NCBI GenBank assembly: GCA_037176705.1 | Contig: CM073895.1 | Coordinates: 3,639,051-3,703,050 of the forward strand | From: Molossus alvarezi | Taxonomy: Eukaryota; Chordata; Mammalia; Chiroptera; Molossidae | Direction of reading: 5' to 3' | Length of the DNA: 64,000 nucleotides | Shown: positions 43,208-53,754 of the stretch, in pieces | How the letters are laid out: each line of letters opens with the position of its first letter | Numbering within the stretch: the stretch's first letter is position 1 | The notes under the pieces: generated by a model | The model's database searches: none | The model's input: only the letters and a program-made list of their open reading frames with translations | What the model was told of the DNA's origin: nothing | Position numbers and translations under genes: made by a program

Positions 43208-43270
43208 TTTCAGCCTCCAGAACCGTGAGAGAGAGTCCGTGCTGAGCCGCCTGAGTGGACTAAGTCAGAG

Positions 43271-43365
43271 TCCTGGCCACTTGGGCTCAGCGGTTAGAGC
43301 GCTGGCCTGCCGACCAGAGTCACGGGTTCGATTCCAGTCAGGCAGGGGGTGCACCCAACATTGCC
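43271..43365 (+). mobile_element. 5' fragment of a Ves-type SINE
   Basis: TCCTGGCCACTTGGGCTCAG, GGTTAGAGCGCTGGCCTGCC and B box GGGTTCGATTCCAG. The match fades at about 43,360, so only the tRNA-like head is present. Confidence 0.88.
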
Positions 43366-43699
43366 GTTCAATCCGATACGCTGCTAAAACCTCATTGCTG
43401 GGGGTCAGCCCCAGAGGAGAGGGTTTCTCGCAATACCCACGCCGATCCCACCCCGGTCCCAAAAGCAAGAGGCATGTGGGGGTCAGGCCACCCCAATCAG
43501 AACCGGCCGGGTCATTGAGACCACGGCCCTCCACCACCTCTGTGCCCACAGCCGTGCCACCGACGGAGGGGGGTCCTGGGCTCCTGGACACGGCCGCGCC
43601 CGGGTGAAGTCGCCCGAGCGCCTCGAGGGAGCTCCGCTGAGTGCTGGCGTGCTGAGCTGTTCCCTGGTTACACAAGAACACCCGCGACGCGTGGTCGGG
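43366..43699. other. GC-rich unique DNA
   Basis: Nothing recognised. Confidence 0.35.
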
Positions 43700-44000
43700 G
43701 CCCCGCTGCCTCATGAATTACTGACGCCGTCCATTATCTACGGCGGCTAGGCTGAACCCACAGACCTTTCATAATTTAACATTTGATTACATTTTGGGCC
43801 AGTGGAGTGGGGTGTTTAAATATTTCAGGCCGCAGCCTCCCTGCCCAGCCGAGCAGCCCGGGCCTCGCTCGTCACCGCGAGAGGGACGCGGATGAGTGAT
43901 GGGGAGGCAGCGGCAGCGGGGCAGGCCCCATCGCTTCCCATTAAGTGCAGCTGAGGGGCTGTCTCGCCCCACCAAGGTCATTAGGATGCCAGGGAATTGA
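43700..44000. promoter_or_regulatory. AT-rich island, candidate conserved noncoding element
   Basis: TCATGAATTACTGACGCCGT, TTTCATAATTTAACATTTGA, GATTACATTTTGGGCCAGTG, GTGTTTAAATATTTCAGGCC and CATTAGGATGCCAGGGAATT. Two motif-rich AT patches flank a CpG-containing centre. No repeat homology. Confidence 0.4.
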
Positions 44001-44427
44001 ATTCAAGCCCATCTGTGTCCCCTCTGCAGGAACGGGCTGTCCAAACTGCGGGTCAGCGCCTTTCCGTGGGGAGACTCGCAGCGCCCTCGCCAGTCTGCGG
44101 GTCCTTCCGGAGGACGCTGGGCGTTCTGCAGAAAAGCTGTCGCCTGGGGTCTCTCCTCCCTCCTCAGACGGACGGCGCTGATCCCTGGCACGAGCAGGAA
44201 AGGGTGGCCTGGCGTGGGCTCACGGCTGCCCCAGAGCTGGGCCGGCTCTGCTGTCCCGTGTCCTCAGCGCTCCCGTCCGGAGTGAGGGCGGCTCTCACCC
44301 TGAGCAAACCAGACCCGTTAGCTACATCGGCCCAACATTCACTGTCCAGGTGCTGTGCACGGCCTGCCCGGCCGGGGGCCCCGTGCCGCGGACCAGGCAA
44401 CAGGATGCACGGAGAACGGGTCTGTAG
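44001..44427. other. GC-rich unique DNA
   Basis: Nothing recognised. Confidence 0.35.
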
Positions 44428-44700
44428 GGCTGCACCGCCCCGGACCCCCAAAAATACACATGGAAGTCCTACCCCCAGAACCCCAGAATGCGACTGGATT
44501 GGAGATCGGGTCTTTAGAGAGGTGATTAAGGTTAAAATGAGGTCACTTAGGGTGGGCCCTAATCTAATACGTCTGGGGTCCTTACACAAAGATGGAAATT
44601 GGGTGACAGAGAGAGACACGCACAGAGGGGCAGGATGTGAAGAGACACAGGCTGTAAAGAGGGTCTCACAGGTCCCCCCAGCTTCAGATCAAGAGCTGCC
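44428..44700 (+). mobile_element. LTR-like repeat (MaLR/ERVL-type)
   Basis: ATACACATGGAAGTCCTACC, GATCGGGTCTTTAGAGAGGT (44,506), GATTAAGGTTAAAATGAGGT, GGTGGGCCCTAATCTAATAC and GGGGTCCTTACACAAAGATG occur in the order expected. Confidence 0.75.
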
Positions 44701-44744
44701 CTCTCACTGAGTCTGCTGCCTCAGAAGGTCCTGGCGGCCACCAT

Positions 44745-44890
44745 GAAATAGAGAGGATGTCCCGGGTTCCATAGCGTCCCCCAGGACTGGACCCACCAGG
44801 AACGCGTGACTGGGACCTTATTTGGAAATAGGGTCTTGGCAGATGTGATCAATACAACGTCGTACTGGATTGGGGGCCCTACACCCACCG
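44745..44890 (+). mobile_element. LTR-like repeat fragment (second copy)
   Basis: GGGACCTTATTTGGAAATAG (44,813), GGTCTTGGCAGATGTGATCA, GTACTGGATTGGGGGCCCTA. Only the left half of the repeat is present, close behind the previous copy in the same orientation. Confidence 0.72.
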
Positions 44891-45599
44891 CCGCCCCCGC
44901 GGCCACTAGCAAACTGGAGCGCATCCTCAGGTCATTCTGTCACGGGTGTCCTTGGGACAGACTGTCCCCTGCTGGCTGTCACTGGTGCCGAATGACCCCC
45001 CGAGGTCTGGCTGCTGTTCCCGCCCGCCAGCCTGGGAGAGGATCAGAAGCCCCTTCGAGGCGTCTCCTGTGTCGCCGTGGGGTTCGGGTCAGCAGGACCC
45101 CCCAGCTCCTTCTGGCTCCAAGGCAAGATTCCTGACCACCTCCCCCGCTGAGGGCCTCCCAGGAGGGGCCCGTCCACCACGTGCACGTAGACGCGACCTC
45201 GTGTTGTACACAGGAGCAGACTTGGATGGAGGGGACCGGCCAGGCCGTCTCCTGTAGGGCCCCGACGAGGAAGAAGGCTCGGGCTTCCCGCTCCCAGCGC
45301 CGCCGCCCTCCGTCCCCCGCCCACGCCAGGGCCGTGGCTGGTCTCCCCTTCCCTCCGTGCTCCCCTCCCCGCAGGCCACCAGGGCTGGGAGCCGGCAGGT
45401 GTTCATTCTGACCGTGACTCCTGAGCACCACGGCCTCACCTTCTCTGCAGACTGGCGACACCCCGAAGTCTTCTTCCTGACTGCAGGCCCCGCCCCCTTT
45501 TCTTAGAGCTTTTCCCTGGAAACTCACCTTCGTGACTCCCGCTGGGCCCCTTTGCAAGGCCGATCCAGGCCCGGGACGTCCTCGCTAAGGACCTGGGAG
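44891..45599. other. GC-rich unique DNA
   Basis: No repeat or exon supported; overlapping minus-strand frames are compositional. Confidence 0.4.
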
Positions 45600-45870
45600 C
45601 CTCCGTTGCGATGTAACATCACCCCAAACTTGGCACCTTTAAAGCAGCAGAAATGGATTCTCTCGCCGTCCTGGGGGACAGAAATCGAGAGTTGGCATCC
45701 CCGGGCCGAAACCCAAGTATCAGGATGGCCTGCTCTCTCGGAAGGCTCCAGGGACAGCCCACCCTCGCTTCCTCCCGCCTCTGGGGCCGCCGGCATTTCT
45801 TGGCCTGTGGCTGCACCGTCCAACCCCGCCCCTGGTCACGTCTCTTCTCCTGTCCTGGCAAATGTCCGGT
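45600..45870 (-). mobile_element. LTR-like repeat, reverse
   Basis: TAACATCACCCCAAACTTGG, AGCAGAAATGGATTCTCTCG and GGGGACAGAAATCGAGAGTT, then CATTTCTTGGCCTGTGGCTG (45,794), follow the reversed LTR-like repeat. Confidence 0.6.
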
Positions 45871-46821
45871 CCCTTGGCCTTAAAGGGGTCCTGGTGATGC
45901 TGGGGGGTCCTCTGATCATGCAGGATGACCTCCTCATCTGAAGCTCCTTCCAGACCCGATTTCCACATAAGGTAAGGGTGGCAGGGGGCCATTATCTGTG
46001 GCCACTACTCAGCCAACTCATCTCCCAGGGGACCAACTCAGGTGACAGTACCTGCTGCCCTCTGTCCTTTGCTCGTTCTGACCTAAACTGTGGACACCAT
46101 ACCATACGTCACAGAGGAGAGAAACCTGTTTACCCCGCTGCCCAGTGGTGTGTTCCGACTTTCAGCCCCATGTCGCTCTCTCTGGCAGGCCAGGGACCAG
46201 GCTGTCCGGAGAGGAGTGGCGCCTGAGGTCAGGGCCAGCACCCCTTCCCTCGTCACCCTTCCCAGCAAACACCCGCTGACCCCCCACCCCATCCACGTTG
46301 ACCGACATGTGCCGTGGTACGCGCCACGGGGCCGAGCCCGAAAGTCCAGGCAGCCTGGAGAGGCCGCCGGCTTTCCTGAGACAAGACGCCTCTGTGCTCC
46401 TACGAAGGTCCGAGAGGCTCCTGGCGTTGGGAGCCCACCCCATGTCCCCAGGGTCACCGGTCTGGCTGGCAGGAGCCCTCAGCCATGGGCACTTTCCCTT
46501 ACGGCTTTGGACAGGACTCATGCACGACAGTGTTCCCTTGTTTCTAAAGGCACCCACAGTTACGTCTTCAGAAAATGATCTTTTCCAAGGCCTGGTACCA
46601 ATTGGTTCTCTCTAAGAGCTGCCAGAGCACACTGAACCTGAACTCCACCCGCACGTCAGGCGCCTGTTCCCCACGTCTGTGCTGGCCCTTCACAGGTTCC
46701 TTCAGGCCTCTCCCCTCCTCCACTCACCCAACTCCTTCTGCAGCAGAGGCCTCGCGAGGCTGGTCCTACAGGATGTAGGAGGAGCGTGGCTGGTAAAATG
46801 TGGTTCTCAGCAACAGTGTCA
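45871..46821. other. Unique DNA
   Basis: Nothing recognised. Confidence 0.4.
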
Positions 46822-46930
46822 GTTTATTTAACAATAATAATAACACTTATGTGCACGTGTATTGTGCCTGGCTTCGTGCTAAGCATGTCGCACGGGTTCC
46901 TCGGTGAATGCTCCAGCCTGAGGGACAGGC
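46822..46930 (-). mobile_element. MIR SINE fragment
   Basis: AACAATAATAATAACACTTA, TTGTGCCTGGCTTCGTGCTA then AGCATGTCGCACGGG follow the reversed MIR terminus. Confidence 0.7.
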
Positions 46931-47059
46931 AGCGCTGTCCACTGCCCCCCACCCCCCGGCTGGCTCTGGGCCTGAGCGGCAAGCGGCAGGGTGGGGGTGG
47001 GGGCATTGGCCTCTCAGCCCTGGGAGGTGAGCGGCCTGGCCAATGTTGAGCCACCAACA
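46931..47059. other. Short unique spacer
   Basis: Nothing recognised. Confidence 0.3.
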
Positions 47060-47349
47060 TTTACTACAACAATGTTAATACATGTTAGTTACCGAGAATC
47101 CGGCAACATGTGTGCAAATACACAGAACAAAACCACACCACGCCCACTCTCCAGAGGCAATCGCTGTAAAGTTGGTCAAACCCCGCTAATGACACGCACA
47201 CGTGCACACACACGGACACACACACGGACTCATGCCCAGCCAAAGTAAGACAGGCTGAACACAATTGTGTCTCCTGTTTTCCTGTAGATGGATAACGTAT
47301 CACATCATCCTTCCGCCTCACTGAACACTCCTTCAAACGTCATCCTTGT
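47060..47349 (-). mobile_element. Old LINE-1 (L1M-type), left part
   Basis: TCTCCAGAGGCAATCGCTGT (equivalent to the 'cccagaggcaaccactgt' block), a CA-rich run near 47,205, and TAGATGGATAACGTATCACA are reversed L1M features. Continues at 47,575 after a SINE. Confidence 0.65.
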
Positions 47350-47574
47350 CCGGCCGGTGTGGCTCCGTGGTTGAGCATCGACCCAGCACCAAGAGGTCAC
47401 TGGTTCAATTCCTGGTCAGGGCACGTACCCAAGTTGTGGGCCTGATGCCCAGTGGGGGGCGTGCAGGAGGCAGCCAGTCGATGTTCTCACTCATCGATAT
47501 TTCTATCTCTCTCTCCTTCTCACTTCCTCTCTCTCTAAAATCAATAAAGGAAAGAAAAAATAATTAAAAAAACA
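47350..47574 (+). mobile_element. Ves-type SINE inserted in the old LINE-1
   Basis: Head CCGGCCGGTGTGGCTCCGTG, B box GGTTCAATTCCTGG, body GCAGGAGGCAGCCAGTCGAT, tail CTCTCTAAAATCAATAAAGG then A-rich; no tail hairpin. Imperfect direct repeats (AACGTCATCCTTGT-like and AACATCGTCCTTATG-like) flank it. Confidence 0.93.
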
Positions 47575-47930
47575 TCGTCCTTATGTGGGGTCACATCCCA
47601 GCTTACGGTTGGTACCCTAGTTATGTGCATCTGTTTGTTGAGAAAGAATCTAGACTTCTTCAACGTTTGTGTCCTTACGAACGCTGCTGAATTCGCACCT
47701 CTGTGCATGTCCACTACCATGTCCTGGAACGAATTTCTGGACGTGGACCCACAAGTAAACAGTGTGCAGACTTTGTAAAGAATTCGTTGCAGCAGATGAC
47801 CCCCCAGAAGGAGCTGCGTCTCCCCAGCAGCACCCGAATGTGCCCACCTCTCTCTCCGACGGTGGCTAAGATTTTCCTCTTTGCTCTGCAGTCGCCAAAC
47901 ATGCATCTATATGGAGACTGTTCTCACGCA
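47575..47930 (-). mobile_element. Old LINE-1 (L1M-type), right part
   Basis: Blocks equivalent to the reversed L1M 3' region: GTGCATCTGTTTGTTGAGAA, GAACGAATTTCTGGACGTGG (47,726), CCCAGCAGCACCCGAATGTG (47,823). Diverged, with no frame. Confidence 0.65.
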
Positions 47931-48641
47931 TCCTGCTCAGGGATTAGCGTTTCCCACGTGCCGCCGGCCTTCCGTCCGTCCCGGAAATTCTCAGCCTTTG
48001 TGGCTCTGAGCATTACCCGTCCCGAGGCAGTCTGGGCTCTGCACCAGGGCCCCTCCCATGGACGGCTCCCCGTCTCAGGGCCCCGGAAGCTCCTCTTCTC
48101 TGGACACATCTCAGAGTCCAGGCGACTGTCACCGGGCCCGTTCAGTTTTACTTGGGTCAGCCTGACTTTGCTTAATTTACCAGCCCCCCTGCCGAATTTT
48201 CCCCCTGATGTCTTCTTCTTGCCGGAGAGCGTCTTTTGTTCCCTTTGCCTCTGAAGCACTTGAAACACACATACTGGAACGTGCGTTTGACCTTGTCCCG
48301 CTTCCTGTGCCGCCCGGCGTGTACCGTCTCCTGCCCTTCACTTCTGCTGTTCCTCACGGGGACGCGCGTCTCGGCTCCCGCCCTGCGTGGGCACCACGCC
48401 GGCCAGGCCCCTGCAGCCCAGCCAGCTCGGGCCACCGGCCTTCCCTCCCTCCACGGCTCCACTGCCTCCTGGGACCAGGGACCAGGGACGGGACGCAAGC
48501 CCGTGTCCGTGTGGGTGCGCACGTGTCCACACCCTGTGAGGCGTCGTCTGTATTCATGAGGGAGTGGCCAGTGCCACCACCCCCCATCTCCAGTGGAAGT
48601 CTCTTTGCCGTAGGTGCTCGCTCAGTAATTACTTGTTCCTC
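47931..48641. other. Unique DNA
   Basis: GC-rich. Frames of up to 220 codons lack domains. Nothing recognised. Confidence 0.4.
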
Positions 48642-48875
48642 AAGTAATACGCGTAGTAATAATAGTAAGCACTTAATAAGTGTCTCTGACATTCCAGCAT
48701 CCTTTGCAGCGATAACAATGACCGCTAACACCGATGTGTGTATAAGCAGCGCAGGGAGTCTGGTTAAGGCTCTGAGCAAACCTCATCACGATCCCCACCC
48801 ATCAGGTGAGAACCCGAGGAAGCGATGGGGAACTGGGGGAGATCGTGCAGTGACGGGGTGGTTGGCTTGAAACCA
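48642..48875 (-). mobile_element. MIR SINE (diverged, reverse)
   Basis: AGTAATAATAGTAAGCACTT, AATAAGTGTCTCTGACATTC, then GAGAACCCGAGGAAGCGATG (48,807) and GCTTGAAACCAGACCTT follow the reversed MIR. Confidence 0.65.
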
Positions 48876-50234
48876 GACCTTCCTCTCTGTCTTGTGCCCA
48901 CACTGGAGTCCCCGAGACCTGACCTACAGCCTTTGCAAGCCTGAGGTGGAGCATGGCTCTGTCCAGGCCCCTGGGCAGGCGGCCAAGGGGCCGGGACAGA
49001 ACGTGCCTTGAGCAAGGAGCTTAGTCTGGGGCAGAGGGGGGTGTGGGCCCAGCGCGGCTGCCTACACCCCCCATGCTGCCTTCCCAGTGCACAGGTGTGT
49101 GTCTGCGTGATCAGTAAACACTCACACATTCACATACTCACACACACACTCACACTCTGCCTGCCCGGCCACCGGCCCTTGCTCAGCCGCTGCCCTACTC
49201 CAGGCCGTGGCCCGTGACCCTTGCTGGCACCCGGGGGTGGAGGGTGAAGCCGAGACCCCCGCCATAAGCATGGAGCACCGCATGCCTCTTGCCTGGGGCG
49301 GAGCTGGACCCCCAGGGCTGGCCCTGGCGGTGCGCAGACGTCCTGGCGTGAAGCTGCCGGCAGCCTGCCCCAGCCCCTCACCTGGGACGGTGTCTCCTGA
49401 TTGTCACAACCAAAGTGCACGAGGATACTGTTCCTGCAGAAGCCTTTGCGTGGCCATTTCTCTAAGTTCTCATTTTGCAGGAAACGAGAGGACTAAGACA
49501 GAGGGGAGCAGCAAAGGACAGGTGTGCCCCCTGCACAGGTCAGGGTGCCCCTGGAGGCCACCCAGGTGTGCCAAGACCGTGGAGAAAAGGACCAGGTTCC
49601 GACTTTGTAGCTGAGCTCTGTGGACAGCGACAGGGTCTTCAGGGTCAGTAAAGAGACCCCAACCCCGTTGGCAGGGCCCCGTTTCTCCGCCCCTACCTCC
49701 CTAACTGCCAGGCTCCTCCGCTCCCTCCTCACCTGTGTCCAAGGTCACCTGCAAGTTCTGGGTGGGCTGTGACTACCGCAGGCTGAGGTCTCGATCACAC
49801 TCCACGTGGGGTCTGCTTGGGACCCCGAGAACCAAACGCGGCAGAGAAACTTGGGAGATGCTTAGGGGTAACGTGGCCTGACTTGGTGACGGATTTAAAT
49901 CAGGGAGGTGATGAGGGAAGAAGGCTTCCGCTTTGGTCTTGGGGCAACCACTGCCCCTGTGATGAATTCCTGGCGCTTCGTGGCCTTTGTCCGCCCTCCT
50001 TGTAACTGAGAACCACGGGGTCCCTCCTCTGGCCCCTCCCAGGCAGCTGAAACCACCTCCTGGACCTTAGCGGCGACACCCCAGACCCTGGACACAGTGC
50101 TCCTGGGCCCTGGTGTCATGCACCACGGTGGCGGGAGTTCTGCGGCCAGTCTGCTGGACCGGCTGAGCACAGCCAGTGTGGCCGCCCTGTGCTCCGCACC
50201 CTGCTGCAGGGACTCCTTTGCACCCCCAGAAGGA
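48876..50234. other. GC-rich unique DNA with short CA tract
   Basis: An imperfect ACTCACACACA tract at 49,120-49,160; otherwise nothing recognised. Confidence 0.45.
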
Positions 50235-50445
50235 ACAGTCACTGTTACGGAGCCTGGGGACGTGATCCGACTTGGGAATAGGATATCCGCAGCCATAATC
50301 CTCCAGGGTGAAGGTGGACCCTACATCCAATATGACCGGTGTCCTTGTAGGAAGAGACACAGACGCACACATGGGAAGAAGACATTGTGACCACAGAAAC
50401 AGAGATTGGAGCGATGGACCTGTGAGTCGAGAAAAGCTGAGGACA
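50235..50445 (+). mobile_element. LTR-like repeat, left part
   Basis: AACAGTCACTGTTACGGAGC, TTGGGAATAGGATATCCGCA, CATCCAATATGACCGGTGTC (50,323), CTTGTAGGAAGAGACACAGA and ACAGAGATTGGAGCGATGGA in family order. The right part resumes after a SINE at about 50,661. Confidence 0.75.
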
Positions 50446-50660
50446 GCCCTGGCCAGTGTGGTTGGGCTAGTTGGGCATCGTCCAGGCACCAAAAGGGTGT
50501 TGGTTCAATTCCAGGTCAGGGCACATGCCCAGGTTTCGGGCTCGATCTGCTATAGGGGGCATGCGGGGGGCAGCCAATCTCTCACATAGATCTCTCTTTC
50601 TCTCTCTCCCCCTCTTCCTTCCTTTCTATCTAAAAATCAATTTTAGAAAACATTTAACAA
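50446..50660 (+). mobile_element. Ves-related SINE inserted in the LTR
   Basis: Head CAGCCCTGGCCAGTGTGGTT with a degenerate A box, B box GGTTCAATTCCAGG, body GGCATGCGGGGGGCAGCCAA, tail CTATCTAAAAATCAATTTTA without the hairpin. Closest in texture to the copy at 47.4 kb. Confidence 0.9.
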
Positions 50661-50850
50661 GAAAAACCAAGGGTGCCAGCAAACCACCCGAGGCCTGGAG
50701 CAGACTTCCTGGGGCTCTCAGGCAGGAGGGCCCTGCCAACACCTGACCTCAGACCTCAGAACTAGGGGAGGACGAACCAGGGCACCGCCTTCAGCTGCCC
50801 AGCACGGGGCACGTTGTCACAGCAGCTGAAGGAAACTAATACACTCCCGA
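50661..50850 (+). mobile_element. LTR-like repeat, right part
   Basis: GGGTGCCAGCAAACCACCCG resumes after the SINE. The copy ends in AGCTGAAGGAAACTAATACAC (50,825-50,845), the usual terminus of these LTRs. Confidence 0.7.
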
Positions 50851-50879
50851 GTCCACTCCATGGTTCCCAAATCTACGCC

Positions 50880-51170
50880 CATCACCTCAGTCTCTATAAC
50901 TGGGTGCCGCGGTTCAATCTCCTCTAAGCCAGTCAATATGAGTATGAACAGAGACCAGGAGCTCTGGAAATAAAACAGACTTCTCTGGAAAGAACAGAGG
51001 AAGGAAGGTTCTTAAATACACTGCACTCAGTTGGGCAAGTTGACCATAAAAGATTAGAAAATAAATCACATGATTCTAGAAGGAGTCTCATCTCTGATTG
51101 TTTTATATATGATGTCAACTTTTCAGTCCTAAACTAGAAATCAAAGACTGACTGTTATAAGTGTGGTTTA
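50880..51170. promoter_or_regulatory. AT-rich unique sequence before the GATA array
   Basis: Complex AT-rich DNA (AGTCAATATGAGTATGAACA, AAAAGATTAGAAAATAAATC, TCTGATTGTTTTATATATGA) with no repeat family. May belong with 51,890-52,290 to one element now split by the GATA expansion. Confidence 0.3.
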
Positions 51171-51174
51171 TGAG

Positions 51175-51210
51175 GGATAGATGATAGATAGGTAGATAGA
51201 TGTGATAGAT

Positions 51211-51256
<46 letters not shown>

Positions 51257-51282
51257 GATAGATAGATAGATAGATGATAGAC

Positions 51283-51330
<48 letters not shown>

Positions 51331-51557
51331 CATAGATACATAGATAGATACATAGATAGATACATAGATACATAGATACATAGATAGATAGATGTGATGA
51401 TAGATAGATATGATAGATGATAGATAGATAGATAGATAGATAGATGATAGATAGATAGATAGATAGATACATAGATACATAGATAGATACATAGATAGAT
51501 ACATAGATACATAGATACATAGATAGATAGATGTGATGATAGATAGATATGATAGAT

Positions 51558-51600
<43 letters not shown>

Positions 51601-51629
51601 GATAGATATGATAGATGATAGATAGATAT

Positions 51630-51680
<51 letters not shown>

Positions 51681-51846
51681 GATAGATAGATAATAGATAG
51701 ATAGATGATAGAAGATAGATAGATAGATAGATAGATATGATAGATGATAGATAGATAATAGATAGATAGATAGATGATAGATATGATAGATAGATAGATG
51801 ATAGATAGATAGATAGATAGATAGATATGATAGATGATTGATAGAT

Positions 51847-51884
<38 letters not shown>

Positions 51885-51890
51885 CAGATA
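51175..51890 (+). repeat. (GATA)n array, about 0.7 kb, with 139 bp higher-order duplication
   Basis: GATA tetranucleotides with GATG, GATAC and TGTGATG variants. A block of variants (runs of TAGATACATAGATACATAG, then GATGTGATGATAG) beginning at about 51,331 recurs in the same order at about 51,470, an exact 139 bp offset. Minus-strand frames of over 240 codons (Ile-Tyr-Leu-Ser) are artefacts. Confidence 0.98.
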
Positions 51891-52290
51891 TTCCAATCAG
51901 AAGAACTGTGCTCAAATTAAGAGCTATGTCTTATACCAAGTGATTAACAAAATGGCATACATGGCACATATTTTAAGTTGAAATGAAAACATTTCTTATA
52001 CTTCCACGCTGTATCCAAATTCCACTTAAACAGATAACCCAATTGTGTCAGATTTTTTGTTTTGTTCTTTTCTCTCCATCCAAGCTCTTTCCCTGAAGGC
52101 TGGCAGGGCAGAAAGATTAATCCTAAGCCAATGAAACAGAAAAAAAAAGCCAAAAAACTTGGAGTTTGGGTATGCATGTATTTGGCCAAGATTATGGCCG
52201 CCCTGTGACTGGCCTTCAGAGGCTATTGCGTATTGTCACCGGGCAATTACCCACCGGTTCCCTTGCCACTCACTGGGCATGGCTGTGTTT
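51891..52290. promoter_or_regulatory. AT-rich island, candidate conserved noncoding element
   Basis: CAAGTGATTAACAAAATGGC (51,939), AAAGATTAATCCTAAGCCAA (52,112), TATGCATGTATTTGGCCAAG (52,171), GGGCAATTACCCACCGG (52,240). Non-repetitive and motif-dense; sits at the edge of the GATA array. Confidence 0.4.
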
Positions 52291-53069
52291 CCCCGTCTGT
52301 GGGTCCCTGGAAGGAGGACCTCATCCCAGGCTTCATTCATATAAAAGACTGTCCAATGTACAGTGTTCGTGAGTGCAAACTTTTGGGCACGACCTCAGGT
52401 CCTCCAGCTACCTCATGCACACCGAGTTGCCCCTTGATATGCAGACTTGGGTGAAATGCTCTAACAGGAGGTGGAGGTAAGGTCCAGCTTCCCAAGTAGC
52501 CTCTGGAGGACCGATGATGCCACCCAAAGTGAAGAAAAACTAGCCTTCCGATGGGACATGGGAGGAAGGAGGGACAGACCTCTCCAGGTACTGCTTCCCT
52601 CTGCAAACCCTCCAGAGACAAACCACCCCTGAGTGGACGTGCCTGCCGCCTGCTGTGTTCATTCACAGCTCTGGAAGGAACGGTCCAGAGCAAGGTGCCC
52701 CGTGAGCCCTGCTTCAGGCTCTGACTCGTGTGACGGGAAGGATGCAGGTGCTCGACCAGACCCCAGCCCTTTGGGAGGAGCCCCCAGGCCAGCGTTGGTG
52801 CAAGCGCAGCTCTTGGCTGTTAGAATGTGGGGTGCTCTCTGGCAAGGGGAGCGACGTGCCTGATTACTCTTCAGCAGGCCCCCATGAACCCAGAGTCCCG
52901 GAATCCGTAGGAAATGAGGCTCTCACAGGTCATGTCCTCTAAGGAGTTCTTGTTGCACGGCAAGAATCATCGAGTCATCCCAGAAGGTCAAGGGTTAGTC
53001 CTGATCAAAACCACCCTGGAGCGCCGGGCCTCTCCCTGTAGAGCGTCTTCCTCCCTGTGGTACTTTGTT
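52291..53069. other. Unique DNA
   Basis: Nothing recognised. Confidence 0.4.
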
Positions 53070-53450
53070 CTCTTGGCCACTTAAGCTCAACTTCAACGTT
53101 GTGCATTGAACCTCGGTTTCCTAGCCTAATTCATTCCGGAAGGCTGTTCGAAAAGCGACGCCTATTTTTTCTCATTAGAAGCAACATAAATTGGATTAAT
53201 CTGTACCAGACACACACACACACACACCCCGCAATGATTCCCTGTTTTAACCTTTTTTATAAATGTCTAATGTATTGTTCCATCTATAAATAAACCCATT
53301 AAAGACAAAAAGGACATAAAATGTAAATGAAAATTTAACAAAAAGGAAATGAAAAATACGGTAATAAATTTAAAAAATTAATAATAATACTAAACAACAG
53401 CAAAAGCAAAAAAACAGGAAAATATTCGCAGCGCAATTTCCTGAGATGTT
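53070..53450. promoter_or_regulatory. AT-rich island with (CA)n, candidate conserved element
   Basis: CCTAATTCATTCCGGAAGGC (53,125), TTCTCATTAGAAGCAACATA, AAATTGGATTAATCTG (53,190), a CA run at 53,210-53,227, then A-rich sequence (GGTAATAAATTTAAAAAATT). The first half is the more complex and more likely functional part. Confidence 0.35.
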
Positions 53451-53566
53451 GACAGCGTGAGGTTCGGTGGTGACCCGACTCACACTCGCACCTTCTCTCC
53501 TTTGTCACCTGAGAGACACCGACTGCCCACACGGTGTCAGCACAGAGGGGTGTCGGCTGGAGAGAC

Positions 53567-53677
53567 AAATTGTTCTACGTACGTGCCCCTGGCCGGAATC
53601 GAACCCGCAGCTCATTGGTCCACAGGCCGACGCTCTACCACTGAGCCACACGGGCCAGGGCGAAATAAATTGTTCTA
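53567..53677 (-). mobile_element. tRNA-head-only SINE with target-site duplications
   Basis: An insert of about 89 bp (53,578-53,666) flanked by the 11 bp direct repeat AAATTGTTCTA (53,567-53,577 and 53,667-53,677). The reverse complement starts GCCCTGGCCCGTGTGGCTCA, with A box TGGCTCAGTGG and B box GGTTCGATTCC both at consensus. The insert stops at GGGGCACGTACG, so the SINE body and A tail are absent. The ends GCCCTGG and CCAGGGG can pair 6 of 7, giving a tRNA-like acceptor stem. Confidence 0.85.
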
Positions 53678-53754
53678 AATGGGAGATTCAGAAACCGGGG
53701 TTCGGCTGGGTTTAAAAGCCGTGACCAACAACCTCGGTGACCCCGGGGTCTTGC

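Larger units (their letters stand above)
42612..43245 (+). mobile_element. MLT1-like LTR, interrupted by a SINE and a minisatellite
   Basis: The left part has GTGTCCCCATAATTCATGTG, CTGAAACCCTAATCCCAGCA, GGAAGGTGGGGCCCTTGGGA and TGATGGGATTAGTGTCCCCC. The right part has CCTGTGAG-like sequence and CAGCCTCCAGAACCGTGAGA (43,212). These are hallmarks of a MaLR LTR in order. A Ves SINE sits at 42,775-43,011 and a 25 bp tandem repeat at 43,091-43,207. Ancient, no coding. Confidence 0.75.

Noticed and set aside
44428..44890. Intact provirus between two LTR-like copies
   Set aside because: Only about 45 bp separate them and no gag/pol/env-like sequence is present.
51115..51915. 266-codon minus frame of Ile-Tyr-Leu-Ser
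   Set aside because: GATA array translation, although it superficially resembles membrane segments.
53578..53666. True tRNA gene on the minus strand
   Set aside because: A and B boxes and a 6/7 acceptor stem are present, but the anticodon arm is irregular, the sequence matches the SINE head, and target-site duplications flank it. It is a retroposed SINE head.
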